Assembly: GCF_002140715.2 (NCBI RefSeq)
Contig: NZ_NGLE02000001.1
Coordinates: 2,081,001-2,145,000 of the forward strand
Reading direction: 5' to 3'
Origin: Enterococcus sp. 4G2_DIV0659
GTDB lineage: Bacteria; Bacillota; Bacilli; Lactobacillales; Enterococcaceae
Length of the DNA stretch: 64,000 nt
Under the pieces are notes generated by a model. The model was not told the DNA's origin. It saw only the letters and a program-made list of their open reading frames with translations, and did no database searches. Positions 1 through 7,965 of this stretch are shown here, piece by piece. How positions within the stretch are numbered: position 1 is the first letter of the stretch; every line of letters begins with the position of its first letter. A program made the translations under genes and the position numbers.

Positions 1-1
1 C

Positions 2-79
2 GGTTCATCAGAAGATAGAAAACGCTGGGGAGATTTTGCTGGATATCTCTTATGTCTTGAAAATATTAGAGCGAGATAA
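2..79 (+). CDS. C-terminal end of an unidentified upstream gene (partial)
   Basis: An open frame runs from the left edge to a TAA at 77-79 and encodes about 25 residues ending YLLCLENIRAR. No start is visible because the window begins inside it. The next gene follows after about 80 bp on the same strand, so both may belong to one accessory block beside guaA. The fragment is too short to identify, and a chance open frame is possible. Confidence 0.35.
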   Translation, partial: GSSEDRKRWGDFAGYLLCLENIRAR

Positions 80-161
80 AAAATAAATAATTTCCGACGC
101 TAAGTTTATGTACTTAGTAGTAAATTCTTATTAAATGAAACGAAAGGAAGACTGATTCTTC

Positions 162-1382
162 ATGAACAATATAAAATTAATTTCATCAAAACCATTTTCT
201 GCAACCTCAAAAGTATTGAAGGAAAAACTAGAAGAAAAGATAAAGATACACAAAACACCTACTACGTATGATAATACAGAAGCCTCATTATTATGGATTA
301 TACGTGGTGGGATTGACTATTTTGATGGTTTAAATGATAAGTTCTTAGGAGATGGAAATGCATCAGGTATTCCAAGTATAGAAGCAGATCACTTTGCGAA
401 TAATATTTATCGATTAATCAACGCATTAGATTATTTAGGAAGACTTTGGAAAGTAAAAGTTGAAAAAAATGATGAATTAAAATTGTTATTAGATATTCGT
501 ACATTAATTGTTCATTCAGGTGAGCAATTAACTAAGTTGGAATCATTAGAGTTAAAAGGCTATAAAGATAGCCAATTAGGGCGAATATTTAGTCGTAGAG
601 ATCGTAATCCGTTTCATTTTTTTAATGAGTTTTCTAATATGGATTATTGTATTCAAATATGGAATGATAAGCACGATAAAACAAAAAAATATAACTTATC
701 AAAAGTTGACCATCATATAGATAATGAAAGTTACTATGATGTAGACATTTATTTGAAGATGACAGATGTGAGAGATATCATCCTGTGTCATGTTGAAAAG
801 TTTCTTGATTGTGATAGTGAATCAAGAGTAAAAGAGAAATCAAAAGCGCTACCTAATATAAAAAGTAAAGTGGTTAATGAAGAAGTAGGTAGTATTGATT
901 TTGATAAAATTGCTGATTTAGTTTCAAAAGATTTAAGAGGTGGCTATTTTAAAGAAAACGGTATGGATCATTGGAATGGATTCGGGTTAAAAAGACTTTA
1001 TGAGTATTCTCAAAGGCGTTTGGGTATTTCAGATGAAGTTAAAAATATTATTAAAGAAAGAATAAATGCAAGGATATCGAAATATTGGGACGACTATCAA
1101 AATGAGGATCTAACAGATGATGAGTTGCCTGATTTAGATGTTAGAACGTTGTTTTCAGAGTTCACACCTAAAATTGAAATGGATGGGGGAAAATTATTCA
1201 ACCATGTTGCTCCATTTTTCAATACAAAAAACCAACATGATGCAACTGATATAGATTATTTAGCTCAATTTATTAATGAGGTAGAGAAGGCTTTAGGAAA
1301 GAAATTACTTCTAGAGCAGTCGGTTGATAGCTTAGTATGCGAATATTTTGTTCAATCAATCCAAGTAAAAATTGATAGTTAG
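162..1382 (+). CDS. Hypothetical protein with a HEPN-like R-x4-H motif
   Basis: This 406-residue protein is not recognised by overall family. It has no signal peptide or membrane segment, so it is probably cytoplasmic. A helical stretch at residues 75-120 ends with DIRTLIVHSG, placing R113 and H118 in the R-x4-H spacing typical of HEPN nucleases. That motif is short and the assignment is tentative. The C-terminal half is acidic and lysine-rich with no motif I can name. The ATG is preceded by AAAGGAAG at about 12 bp. It lies 58 bp upstream of an AlbA_2-like gene on the same strand, beside the 3' end of guaA, a site often used by integrating islands. A defence or toxin role is inference from context only. 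Confidence 0.7.
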   Translation: MNNIKLISSKPFSATSKVLKEKLEEKIKIHKTPTTYDNTEASLLWIIRGGIDYFDGLNDKFLGDGNASGIPSIEADHFANNIYRLINALDYLGRLWKVKVEKNDELKLLLDIRTLIVHSGEQLTKLESLELKGYKDSQLGRIFSRRDRNPFHFFNEFSNMDYCIQIWNDKHDKTKKYNLSKVDHHIDNESYYDVDIYLKMTDVRDIILCHVEKFLDCDSESRVKEKSKALPNIKSKVVNEEVGSIDFDKIADLVSKDLRGGYFKENGMDHWNGFGLKRLYEYSQRRLGISDEVKNIIKERINARISKYWDDYQNEDLTDDELPDLDVRTLFSEFTPKIEMDGGKLFNHVAPFFNTKNQHDATDIDYLAQFINEVEKALGKKLLLEQSVDSLVCEYFVQSIQVKIDS

Positions 1383-1440
1383 AAATTCAGTAGGAAAAGC
1401 ATGCTCTTTTGATGGAATTTGGTAATGGAGGGATAAGCTT

Positions 1441-2655
1441 ATGGGGAGAAATGAAGAATTAGAAGAGATCATTCGCGAATTGTTCTATCAAAACACAGAA
1501 GGTGAATATTGGGACTTCAAGGAGTTTCCTTATTTTTATGAAGGTCAAGACAAGGCAGAGATAAATAAAAAGAAAAATGATTTATTACATGACATAATTT
1601 GCATGGCAAACAATCTGGGTAATCATGAAGCCTATTTAATAATGGGAATATCCGATAATCCTGTTGAAATTATAGGAGTTGAAAAGTATTTAGGTAGGTG
1701 GACTCAGGAAAAGTATCTCGATTTTATTCATAGTAAGAAATGGGCAGGAGATTATATTCCAGCGTTGGAGTTAAGAACAATAACCAATGGAGTTGGTGCA
1801 GAATTAGACATTTTAGTAGTTCATAAATCTCAAAGAGTTCCTTTTTATCTTAAAGAAAAATATCAAAGTGTACAACCTAATCAAATTTATGTTCGAAAAG
1901 GTGCGAAAAATACTTCGATCAATAAACAAGCTGAAATTCAAGACATTGAAAAATTATGGGAATTTAGATTTGGATTAATCCCTTATCCAAAAGAAAGAGT
2001 ATTTAATTATATTAAGGATACTGACTCTTGGATAAAAATGAAAAGTAGTTATGAGGGGATGTCATGGTACTATGAAAAATTTCCTGAGTATACAATTGAA
2101 TTTTATGATGACCCTGAAAATGAAGATTTAAGGACACCACCTTTCGCCTTGATGCATACTAATGCAAGAAGTTCATGGCATATTTTGAGGGTAAAGTATC
2201 ATCAAACGATACTTTTAGAATTTTCAGCACATTATATTGATGAAGCTCGAGGTATAGCAGTACATCCCAAAAGCTCATCTCTTGAGTTGTTTGACAGTTA
2301 CCCAAAAAGTGAGTATGTAAATTCATACTATTATTATTTTGAAGATTCACCAGAAATAGGATTAATGTGGTTATTAAAATCATTGATTAATCATGATAAT
2401 GGTGCTTGGTCTAGGCATTTAAGTATGATTCCTGTTTTTGAAAATTTACAACAAAAAGAATCCATTGAAAAATTAATTAATAGTGATACCGGAAAGCATC
2501 AAGAATTAGTCTTTGAAAGTAAAGAAAAATGCTATGTTGGTTATAACAACAATCTTTCTGATGCAGACCAAGAATATGCTCGAATCGATATGGCAACAAC
2601 CTTGATGGTTAAAGCAGTCTTAAATGAATATAAAATTGAACAATTCTACCAATAA
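1441..2655 (+). CDS. Schlafen AlbA_2-like putative DNA/RNA-binding protein
   Basis: A 404-residue cytoplasmic protein. The N-terminal 160 residues fit the Schlafen AlbA_2 pattern: an early E-x3-D-F-K-E motif (E21 to E28), then LLHDIICMANNLG near residues 48-60, then AYLIMGISDN, ending around YVRKGAKN. The family is associated with nucleic-acid binding and is common in phage-defence and mobile loci. Residues 170-404 are not recognised. The start is GGAGGGATAAGCTTATG, with the ribosome site 8-10 bp away. It follows the HEPN-like gene on the same strand and ends before a clear terminator. It could be a partner of the upstream protein in a two-gene accessory system, but nothing in the sequence proves that. 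Confidence 0.72.
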   Translation: MGRNEELEEIIRELFYQNTEGEYWDFKEFPYFYEGQDKAEINKKKNDLLHDIICMANNLGNHEAYLIMGISDNPVEIIGVEKYLGRWTQEKYLDFIHSKKWAGDYIPALELRTITNGVGAELDILVVHKSQRVPFYLKEKYQSVQPNQIYVRKGAKNTSINKQAEIQDIEKLWEFRFGLIPYPKERVFNYIKDTDSWIKMKSSYEGMSWYYEKFPEYTIEFYDDPENEDLRTPPFALMHTNARSSWHILRVKYHQTILLEFSAHYIDEARGIAVHPKSSSLELFDSYPKSEYVNSYYYYFEDSPEIGLMWLLKSLINHDNGAWSRHLSMIPVFENLQQKESIEKLINSDTGKHQELVFESKEKCYVGYNNNLSDADQEYARIDMATTLMVKAVLNEYKIEQFYQ

Positions 2656-2729
2656 ATGAAAACCACGTGTTTATGAAGTATGATATCTATAATATTTCTT
2701 ATTTAAAAAAATAGAATCACACAAAAATT

Positions 2730-2764
2730 CCCTGCCAAGTATTATCTTAGCAGGGTTTTATTTT
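2730..2764 (+). terminator. Rho-independent terminator after the accessory pair
   Basis: CCCTGC at 2730-2735 pairs with GCAGGG at 2750-2755. After one mismatch the stem continues as AAG/CTT around a TATTAT loop. A T-rich run (TTTTATTTT) follows. It closes the 162-2655 block and faces guaA, which converges on it. Confidence 0.75.
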
Positions 2765-2785
2765 GGTAGGGAAAATGGTAGGGAA
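2764..2785. repeat. Two copies of TGGTAGGGAA, 12 bp apart
   Basis: TGGTAGGGAA occurs at 2764-2773 and again at 2776-2785, about 90 bp from the guaA stop codon. Short spaced direct repeats of this sort resemble integrase arm-type sites at the ends of integrated elements. No integrase is visible in the window, so the link to integration is inference. Confidence 0.5.
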
Positions 2786-2872
2786 CCATATCATTTTCAA
2801 TGAAAATCAAGCATTTCATAAGTTGAAAAACGTTGATTTATCGGCATTCCCCATTCATATTATGTTGGCTCT

Positions 2873-4429
2873 TTATTCCCACTCAACAGTAGCAGGTGGC
2901 TTACTCGTAATATCATAAACAATCCGATTCACATGATCCACTTCATTCACGATTCTCACAGAAATCTTCTGCAAAACATCCCAAGGAATTCTAGCAAAAT
3001 CAGCTGTCATCCCATCAATCGAAGTCACTGCACGAATGCCCACAGTATAATCATACGTACGGCCATCACCCATCACACCCACACTACGGATACCAGGTAA
3101 CACAGTAAAGTACTGCCAAATATCACGATCTAAACCAGCATTGGCAATCTCTTCACGTAAAATCGCATCAGAGTTACGCACGATTTCTAATTTATCTTCG
3201 GTAATTTCACCAAGCACACGAATCCCTAAACCAGGACCAGGGAACGGTTGGCGCCAAACAAGCGCTTCAGGCATTCCTAATTCAATTCCCAATTCACGAA
3301 CTTCATCTTTAAATAAAGTATTCAACGGTTCAATCAATTCAAATTGCATATCTTCCGGCAATCCGCCCACGTTATGGTGAGATTTGATTGTTTGCGCTGT
3401 TTCAGTGCCGCTTTCTACGATATCTGTATAAAGCGTTCCTTGTGCTAGGAAGTCGATGCCATCAAGTTTTGTTGCTTCATCGTCAAAAAGATAAACAAAT
3501 TCATTTCCAATGATTTTACGTTTTTTCTCTGGATCAGAAACGCCAGCTAATTTATCTAAGAAGCGTTTTTTCGCATCTACTTTAATGATGTTTAAGCCAA
3601 ATTTCCCACCTAAACTATCCATTACTTGTTCTGCTTCACCTTTACGCAATAAACCATGATCCACAAAGATACAAGTTAATTGATCGCCGATGGCTTTTTG
3701 TAAAAGCACCCCAACAACGCTTGAATCCACGCCGCCTGAAAGGCCAAGAAGGACTTTTTTATTGCCGACTTGTTCACGGATTTTGTTGATTTCCATTTCG
3801 ATGAAGTTGCCCATTGTCCAGTCGCCTTCGCAATGACAAATATCAAAAGTAAAGTGACGTAATAAGTCGTTGCCATATTCAGAATGACGAACTTCTGGAT
3901 GGAATTGCACACCGTAAAGGTTGCGGTCTGTATTTTGAACGGCTGCAAATGGACAATCTGCACTAGTTGCGACCGTTTCAAAGCTATCAGGAATGGCAGC
4001 GACTAGGTCACCATGACTCATCCAAGCGATTTGTTTTTCAGGTGTTCCTTTGAAAATAGGTGAATCAGGAATCAAAAGTGATAGCTCTGACTTGCCGTAT
4101 TCACGGTTGCCAGCAGGTTCAACTTTTCCACCTAAATTATGCATCATTAGTTGCATACCGTAACAAATCCCTAGAATTGGAATGCCTAATTCATAAATTT
4201 CAGGGTCGATACTAAACGCATTTTCATCATACACACTATTTGGGCCACCAGAGAAAATAATTCCTTTTGGCGCTATTTCGCGAATTTCATCCGCTGTGAT
4301 TCGGTGGCTCAATAATTCTGAGAACACGCCAAATTCACGAATACGTCGAGTAATCAATTGGTTATATTGACTACCAAAGTCTAAAACAATAATTTTTTCG
4401 ACAGTTGTCAAATCGGCAACATTGGTCAC
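2873..4429 (-). CDS. guaA: GMP synthase (glutamine-hydrolysing)
   Basis: Converts XMP to GMP using glutamine and ATP. The N-terminal class I amidotransferase has the nucleophile C89 in GICYGMQ and the H177/E179 pair in GVQFHPEV. The ATP-pyrophosphatase P-loop SGGVDSS lies at 231-237 and the C-terminal dimerisation domain ends in PPATVEWE. The chosen start is a GTG at 4429, giving 518 residues, the usual family length; AGGGG stands about 8 bp upstream. A longer open frame to 4516 exists, but it runs through an intergenic repeat and lacks family sequence. The gene's 3' end is a known integration target for genomic islands, which fits the accessory pair on that side. Confidence 0.97.
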   Translation of the reverse strand: MTNVADLTTVEKIIVLDFGSQYNQLITRRIREFGVFSELLSHRITADEIREIAPKGIIFSGGPNSVYDENAFSIDPEIYELGIPILGICYGMQLMMHNLGGKVEPAGNREYGKSELSLLIPDSPIFKGTPEKQIAWMSHGDLVAAIPDSFETVATSADCPFAAVQNTDRNLYGVQFHPEVRHSEYGNDLLRHFTFDICHCEGDWTMGNFIEMEINKIREQVGNKKVLLGLSGGVDSSVVGVLLQKAIGDQLTCIFVDHGLLRKGEAEQVMDSLGGKFGLNIIKVDAKKRFLDKLAGVSDPEKKRKIIGNEFVYLFDDEATKLDGIDFLAQGTLYTDIVESGTETAQTIKSHHNVGGLPEDMQFELIEPLNTLFKDEVRELGIELGMPEALVWRQPFPGPGLGIRVLGEITEDKLEIVRNSDAILREEIANAGLDRDIWQYFTVLPGIRSVGVMGDGRTYDYTVGIRAVTSIDGMTADFARIPWDVLQKISVRIVNEVDHVNRIVYDITSKPPATVEWE

Positions 4430-4466
4430 ATTTATTACCCCTATCCATTTAGATTTATCTAATAAG

Positions 4467-4603
4467 AGGTTGTAAAAAAAGCGTTTAGGTTCGAGCGTAG
4501 AAGGAACAACACGCAAATGTTGCGTCTTGTACTTTTCAACATCAAATCGCTATGCTCTTTGTGTTTCAAAGCAAGAAACCTGCATTTTTTACACCGTTTA
4601 TGG
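4467..4603. repeat. Dispersed intergenic element, copy 1
   Basis: This stretch shares both borders with 28775-28899. The left border has AGGTTG, then TTAGGTTCGAGC; the right border has GAAACCTGC, then ACACCGTTTAT. The middle differs between copies. The AGGTTC and GAACCT-like ends are roughly inverted, so the element can fold. It lies between coaA and guaA and overlaps the leader of guaA. It has the character of a non-coding enterococcal intergenic repeat; copy number outside the window is unknown. Confidence 0.6.
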
Positions 4604-4627
4604 AGAATTTTCCGTTAGGAAAATTCT
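4604..4627. terminator. Perfect 10-bp hairpin between coaA and guaA
   Basis: AGAATTTTCC at 4604-4613 pairs exactly with GGAAAATTCT at 4618-4627 around a GTTA loop. It directly follows the ACCGTTTATGG border of the dispersed element. There is no T run next to it on either strand, so it may be a weak terminator of coaA transcription or an RNA-stabilising hairpin. Confidence 0.45.
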
Positions 4628-4662
4628 GACCCCTTTAGAATCAAGTTAAGTGTTACTTTGTG

Positions 4663-4800
4663 ATCTAGCTTCACGAACTAGTGCTTCGGAAAAAAGATGA
4701 AAAAGGCTAGTGACAAAAAGCGTCACAATCAGTTTTCCCTATTTTTCTGTCAGCACTGAACGAGTTCGTTAGCCTTATTTTTGATCTAGCTCCATGAAGC
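4663..4800. repeat. Two GATCTAGCT-type repeats and surrounding foldable DNA
   Basis: GATCTAGCTTCACGAACT at 4663-4680 recurs as GATCTAGCTCCATGAAGC at 4783-4800, exactly 120 bp later, and a third copy lies at 63833-63850. Between the first two are loosely inverted segments (GGCTAGTG against TTAGCC, CGAACTAGTG against CACTGAACGAGTTCG). I found no gene or riboswitch in the coaA-guaA gap; it is built of repeats and hairpins. Confidence 0.5.
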
Positions 4801-4857
4801 AATCCACAAGGAAAATAGACAATCTTCATGCGGATTAAACGCTTCATTCCGCTTTTC

Positions 4858-5781
4858 CTAGTATTTCCGCATAAATATCTCATCAATAATATGATTTTCA
4901 GTCTTATGAAGTATAATATCCGCTCTGCCTCGTGTTGGCAAGATATATTCCTCTAAGTTTTTCAGATTCACATTTTTCCAAACTTCTTTAGCCATCGCAA
5001 AGGCATCTTCTCGATTACCGATCGCATATTGATAATAGTAATTATCCGGATCAAGAAAGGCTGTATCGAGTAAAGCGCCGAAACGTTCGAGATACCATTT
5101 TTCGATTAGTTTTGGATCGGCGTCCACAAAGACGGAAAAGTCAAAGAAGTCGCTGACGTAAATTTGCTGATTAGCAGGTAATTGTAGTGTATTGATTCCT
5201 TCAACAATCAGAATATCTGGTTGCTGGATCACTTCATATTCACCTTCCACAATATCATAAACACTGTGAGAATAAAGTGGTGCTTTGATTTCTTCTTGGC
5301 TGTTTTTGACTTGGTTTAAAAAGTCGATCAACTTTTCCATGTCATAGCTTTCAGGAAATCCTTTACGATCCATAATGCCTTTTGCTTCCAACACTTTATT
5401 TGGATATAAAAAACCATCTGTCGTGATCAGTTGGACATTGCGGCGTTTAAAGGTTCTGGATAAAATCAACTGTAGTAAGCGGGCGGTGGTACTTTTCCCG
5501 ACAGCCACACTACCAGCGATTCCGATGATAAAAGGTGGAACAGGAACATACTCATGCAAAAATAGCCCTTTGCTAACAGTCAAAGACTCAAATTCTTTCA
5601 TATATAAATGAATTAGATGGGTCAGCGGCACATAAATGTCCTGCACATCCTGTAATGAAATCTGATCATTGAAGCCTTTAATATCTTCTAATTCTTCTTC
5701 TGTCAGCGGCGCTTTGCCGTTATGATAGAAGCCCTGCCATTCCTTTCTAGAAATGGGGTAGTAATTCATTTTATCGTCCAT
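4858..5781 (-). CDS. coaA: Pantothenate kinase (type I)
   Basis: Phosphorylates pantothenate, the first and controlling step of coenzyme A synthesis, in the cytoplasm. The 307-residue protein shows the P-loop GSVAVGKST at residues 90-98, followed by TARLLQLILSR, TTDGFLYPN and the PRK-like ILIVEGINTLQ region. The start at MDDKMNYYP was chosen because GGAGG lies 5 bp upstream and the length matches bacterial CoaA; an upstream ATG at 5805 has only a poor site. It is transcribed away from WxL locus 1 and towards guaA, separated from guaA by about 430 bp of repeats. Confidence 0.96.
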   Translation of the reverse strand: MDDKMNYYPISRKEWQGFYHNGKAPLTEEELEDIKGFNDQISLQDVQDIYVPLTHLIHLYMKEFESLTVSKGLFLHEYVPVPPFIIGIAGSVAVGKSTTARLLQLILSRTFKRRNVQLITTDGFLYPNKVLEAKGIMDRKGFPESYDMEKLIDFLNQVKNSQEEIKAPLYSHSVYDIVEGEYEVIQQPDILIVEGINTLQLPANQQIYVSDFFDFSVFVDADPKLIEKWYLERFGALLDTAFLDPDNYYYQYAIGNREDAFAMAKEVWKNVNLKNLEEYILPTRGRADIILHKTENHIIDEIFMRKY

Positions 5782-5819
5782 CGGTTCCTCCACCAAAGCC
5801 AGCATTTCTTTCTGTGCTT

Positions 5820-5825
5820 ATTATA
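5820..5825 (-). promoter_or_regulatory. Possible -10 box of coaA
   Basis: On the minus strand a perfect TATAAT sits about 40 bp before the coaA start. No good -35 hexamer is visible 16-18 bp upstream of it. Confidence 0.4.
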
Positions 5826-6223
5826 ACATAGAACTCTTTTTCTTATTTAATAAATTCTTATTTAAACGCACAAAAAAGAGCATTCTCATTCAACTTTTCT
5901 TCGAACTAGGAACTTGACTATACAGTTGTCCCTGAAATTAAAGCATACAAAGAAGAACTAATATGGACTCTAATAGAGAGATTATGGAATGAGAAGACAT
6001 AATTTTATTCTATATTTCTTTGTATTTTTTAGTATACAAAACACCGTATGAAGTTTCATCAAAAAAATGAGTTGTTTATAGAAATAGGCAGTGAAATCTA
6101 AGTGTCAAAAAATATACTTTACTAGAAACATAATGAAATAAAATTGTTAAAAAAAATTGATAATATATGTATAAGCTCAAGATATTTGATGAGCACTATA
6201 AACTACAGAAAGGAAGGTAACAA
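5826..6223 (+). promoter_or_regulatory. AT-rich gap carrying the leader of WxL locus 1
   Basis: No gene is seen in these about 400 bases. The best promoter candidate for the WxL locus is TTGTTA at 6144-6149, followed 16-18 bp later by TATGTA or TGTATA at 6166-6173, about 50 bp before the first ATG. The ribosome site AAAGGAAGG stands just before 6224. A binding site for the nearby Mga-like regulators may be here, but no convincing repeat was found. Confidence 0.4.
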
Positions 6224-7228
6224 ATGAAGAAATCCATTTTAGTAATATATGGATTATTAGTGGTAGCTTTTTTGGGAATAGCTAATGATGCATACGCAAA
6301 TACTCCCGCTATATTGGATTATACAGCAACGATACTACATACTGAAAATCAACTCGACGAAAAAAAATCATATTTTGATTTATTAGTTACTCCGGGAGAA
6401 AAACAACAAGTATCCATTAAGCTTAGTAATACAAGTGATAAAATGATTAAATTAAAAGTTCATCCCAATACTGCCAAAACAACTTCAAACGGAACGGTTG
6501 ATTATTCTGGAATGGAGTTGGAGAATACGCCTAACTTATTTGCATCATTTGAAGAAATTACATCTGAAGAGCAAGTGGTTGAAATATCTGGAAATTCAGA
6601 AAAAATAGTAACATTTCATATTAAAGTACCAGAAAATCCGTTTGAAGGTGTCATTTTAGGTGGTTTCTATATTCAAGAAGTTGAAGGAGAAGAATCCATT
6701 AGTTCAAAAGAAGGAATACACATAAAAAATCAATTTTCAATGATAATAGGCTGTCAGATTAGAGTGTCAAAAGATAGTGTTGAGAAAAATTTTTCTTTAG
6801 AGAAAGTCTATTTAGATAATTATGGAGGTTATTTTACTGTTGTTGCGGATATTCACAATAATGCGCCACAATTGATTTCTTTTTACTCTTTATCCGGAGA
6901 AATTCAAAATGACCAAGAAAAAATTGTTCATAAATTTCAAAAAGATACATTTTCTATGGCACCTAATAGCATCTTCAGTTTGCCAGAACGGATAGATGCA
7001 TCTGAACTAAAACCTGGTGAGTACGTTATGAAAATAAAGATACACTCACGTGGAAAAGAACAGTGGCAATTGCAAAAGAAATTTACTATTCAAGAAGATA
7101 ATAAAAATAAAATATTGAAGCAGAGTATTGAGAATGAACAGTCCCAAATAAATTGGTTGTTACTTCTTTTAGTAGCTATACTAAGTTTCGCTTGTTTGCT
7201 TTTCTTTATAATATCAAAAAAATATTAA
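6224..7228 (+). CDS. DUF916/DUF3324 membrane-anchored WxL-associated protein
   Basis: A 334-residue surface protein. Residues 1-26 form a signal peptide ending DAYA. The DUF916 (peptidoglycan-binding, WxL partner) part covers roughly 33-150, with PGEKQQVSIKLSN and the typical PFEGVILGGFYIQE. The DUF3324 (host/WxL-binding) part covers about 165-290, with YFTVVADIHN and APNSIFSLP. A C-terminal membrane helix (about 309-331) ends in SKKY. These proteins complex with WxL proteins on the cell wall. It is first in a three-gene run, 22 bp before a small WxL gene. It is a paralogue of the gene at 34536. Confidence 0.9.
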   Translation: MKKSILVIYGLLVVAFLGIANDAYANTPAILDYTATILHTENQLDEKKSYFDLLVTPGEKQQVSIKLSNTSDKMIKLKVHPNTAKTTSNGTVDYSGMELENTPNLFASFEEITSEEQVVEISGNSEKIVTFHIKVPENPFEGVILGGFYIQEVEGEESISSKEGIHIKNQFSMIIGCQIRVSKDSVEKNFSLEKVYLDNYGGYFTVVADIHNNAPQLISFYSLSGEIQNDQEKIVHKFQKDTFSMAPNSIFSLPERIDASELKPGEYVMKIKIHSRGKEQWQLQKKFTIQEDNKNKILKQSIENEQSQINWLLLLLVAILSFACLLFFIISKKY

Positions 7229-7250
7229 TATATTCAGGAGGATATCAAGC

Positions 7251-7910
7251 ATGAAAAAAATTATATTACCATTATTATTTCTAGGTTGTGCATTTTTAGG
7301 CAATCAGCAAGTAATGGCAGCAGATTCAGTAATGACAGAAGGCGTGGCGACACTTGAAGCTTTAGACGAAGAGGAAGCAGGAGTAGTGGGTCCAATAATG
7401 CCAGATCCAGACAACCCAGGAGGTACAGGACAGACGGGACTTTTGACGATCGACGCAGTTCCACAATTTAATTTCAAAGGAACAGGATTGTCTGGAATAT
7501 TCACTGATACGTTAACTAATAGTCAAATAGCAGCAAATTATGTTCGCAATGCACAAGTTACCGATCGAAGAGGAACCGCAGAAGGCTGGAGTTTGGGACT
7601 AAATATTTCGCCATTTAAAAGTAATGGCACTGCTCTTAAGGGGATGACCTTAACGATACCTGTTTCAGTTGTTCCTGTAGATGGGAATACATCAGCTGAG
7701 CCAAGTTTAGTAAATAATATTCAAGGAATTGTTGATACAACGAGTGGTCTTGACGCAGGGCCAATTGTGGTAGCCGAACAGGGTGAAGGATTAGGAACTT
7801 GGCTTACAGAATTTCAAGTTGCAGAAGCAGTAATTAGTGATGGAAATGCTGCTGGGGCGTACACTAGCACGTTTACATGGTCATTGTCAGCATTACCTAT
7901 TGGCGAATAA
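7251..7910 (+). CDS. Small WxL-domain cell-surface protein
   Basis: A 219-residue secreted protein with a signal peptide ending VMAAD near residue 24. A short acidic and proline-rich linker (DEEEAGVVGPIMPDPD) is followed by the WxL domain to the end. Both Trp-x-Leu motifs are present: EGWSLGLN near residue 110 and FTWSLSALP close to the C-terminus. WxL domains bind peptidoglycan non-covalently. The start has AGGAGG about 9 bp upstream. It sits between the DUF916 gene and the lectin gene, 55 bp before the latter, and is the likely structural partner of both. Confidence 0.9.
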   Translation: MKKIILPLLFLGCAFLGNQQVMAADSVMTEGVATLEALDEEEAGVVGPIMPDPDNPGGTGQTGLLTIDAVPQFNFKGTGLSGIFTDTLTNSQIAANYVRNAQVTDRRGTAEGWSLGLNISPFKSNGTALKGMTLTIPVSVVPVDGNTSAEPSLVNNIQGIVDTTSGLDAGPIVVAEQGEGLGTWLTEFQVAEAVISDGNAAGAYTSTFTWSLSALPIGE

Positions 7911-7965
7911 AATTGATTAATCATAAAATCACAAATAGTACATTTTAAAATTAAGGAGATTAAGG

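Noticed and set aside
4430..4516. Upstream extension of the guaA frame by 29 codons
   Set aside because: It runs through an intergenic repeat, lacks family sequence, and the GTG at 4429 has a good ribosome site and standard length.
4430..4857. Purine-type riboswitch before guaA
   Set aside because: No purine-riboswitch core or pairing pattern was found; the gap is made of repeats and hairpins.
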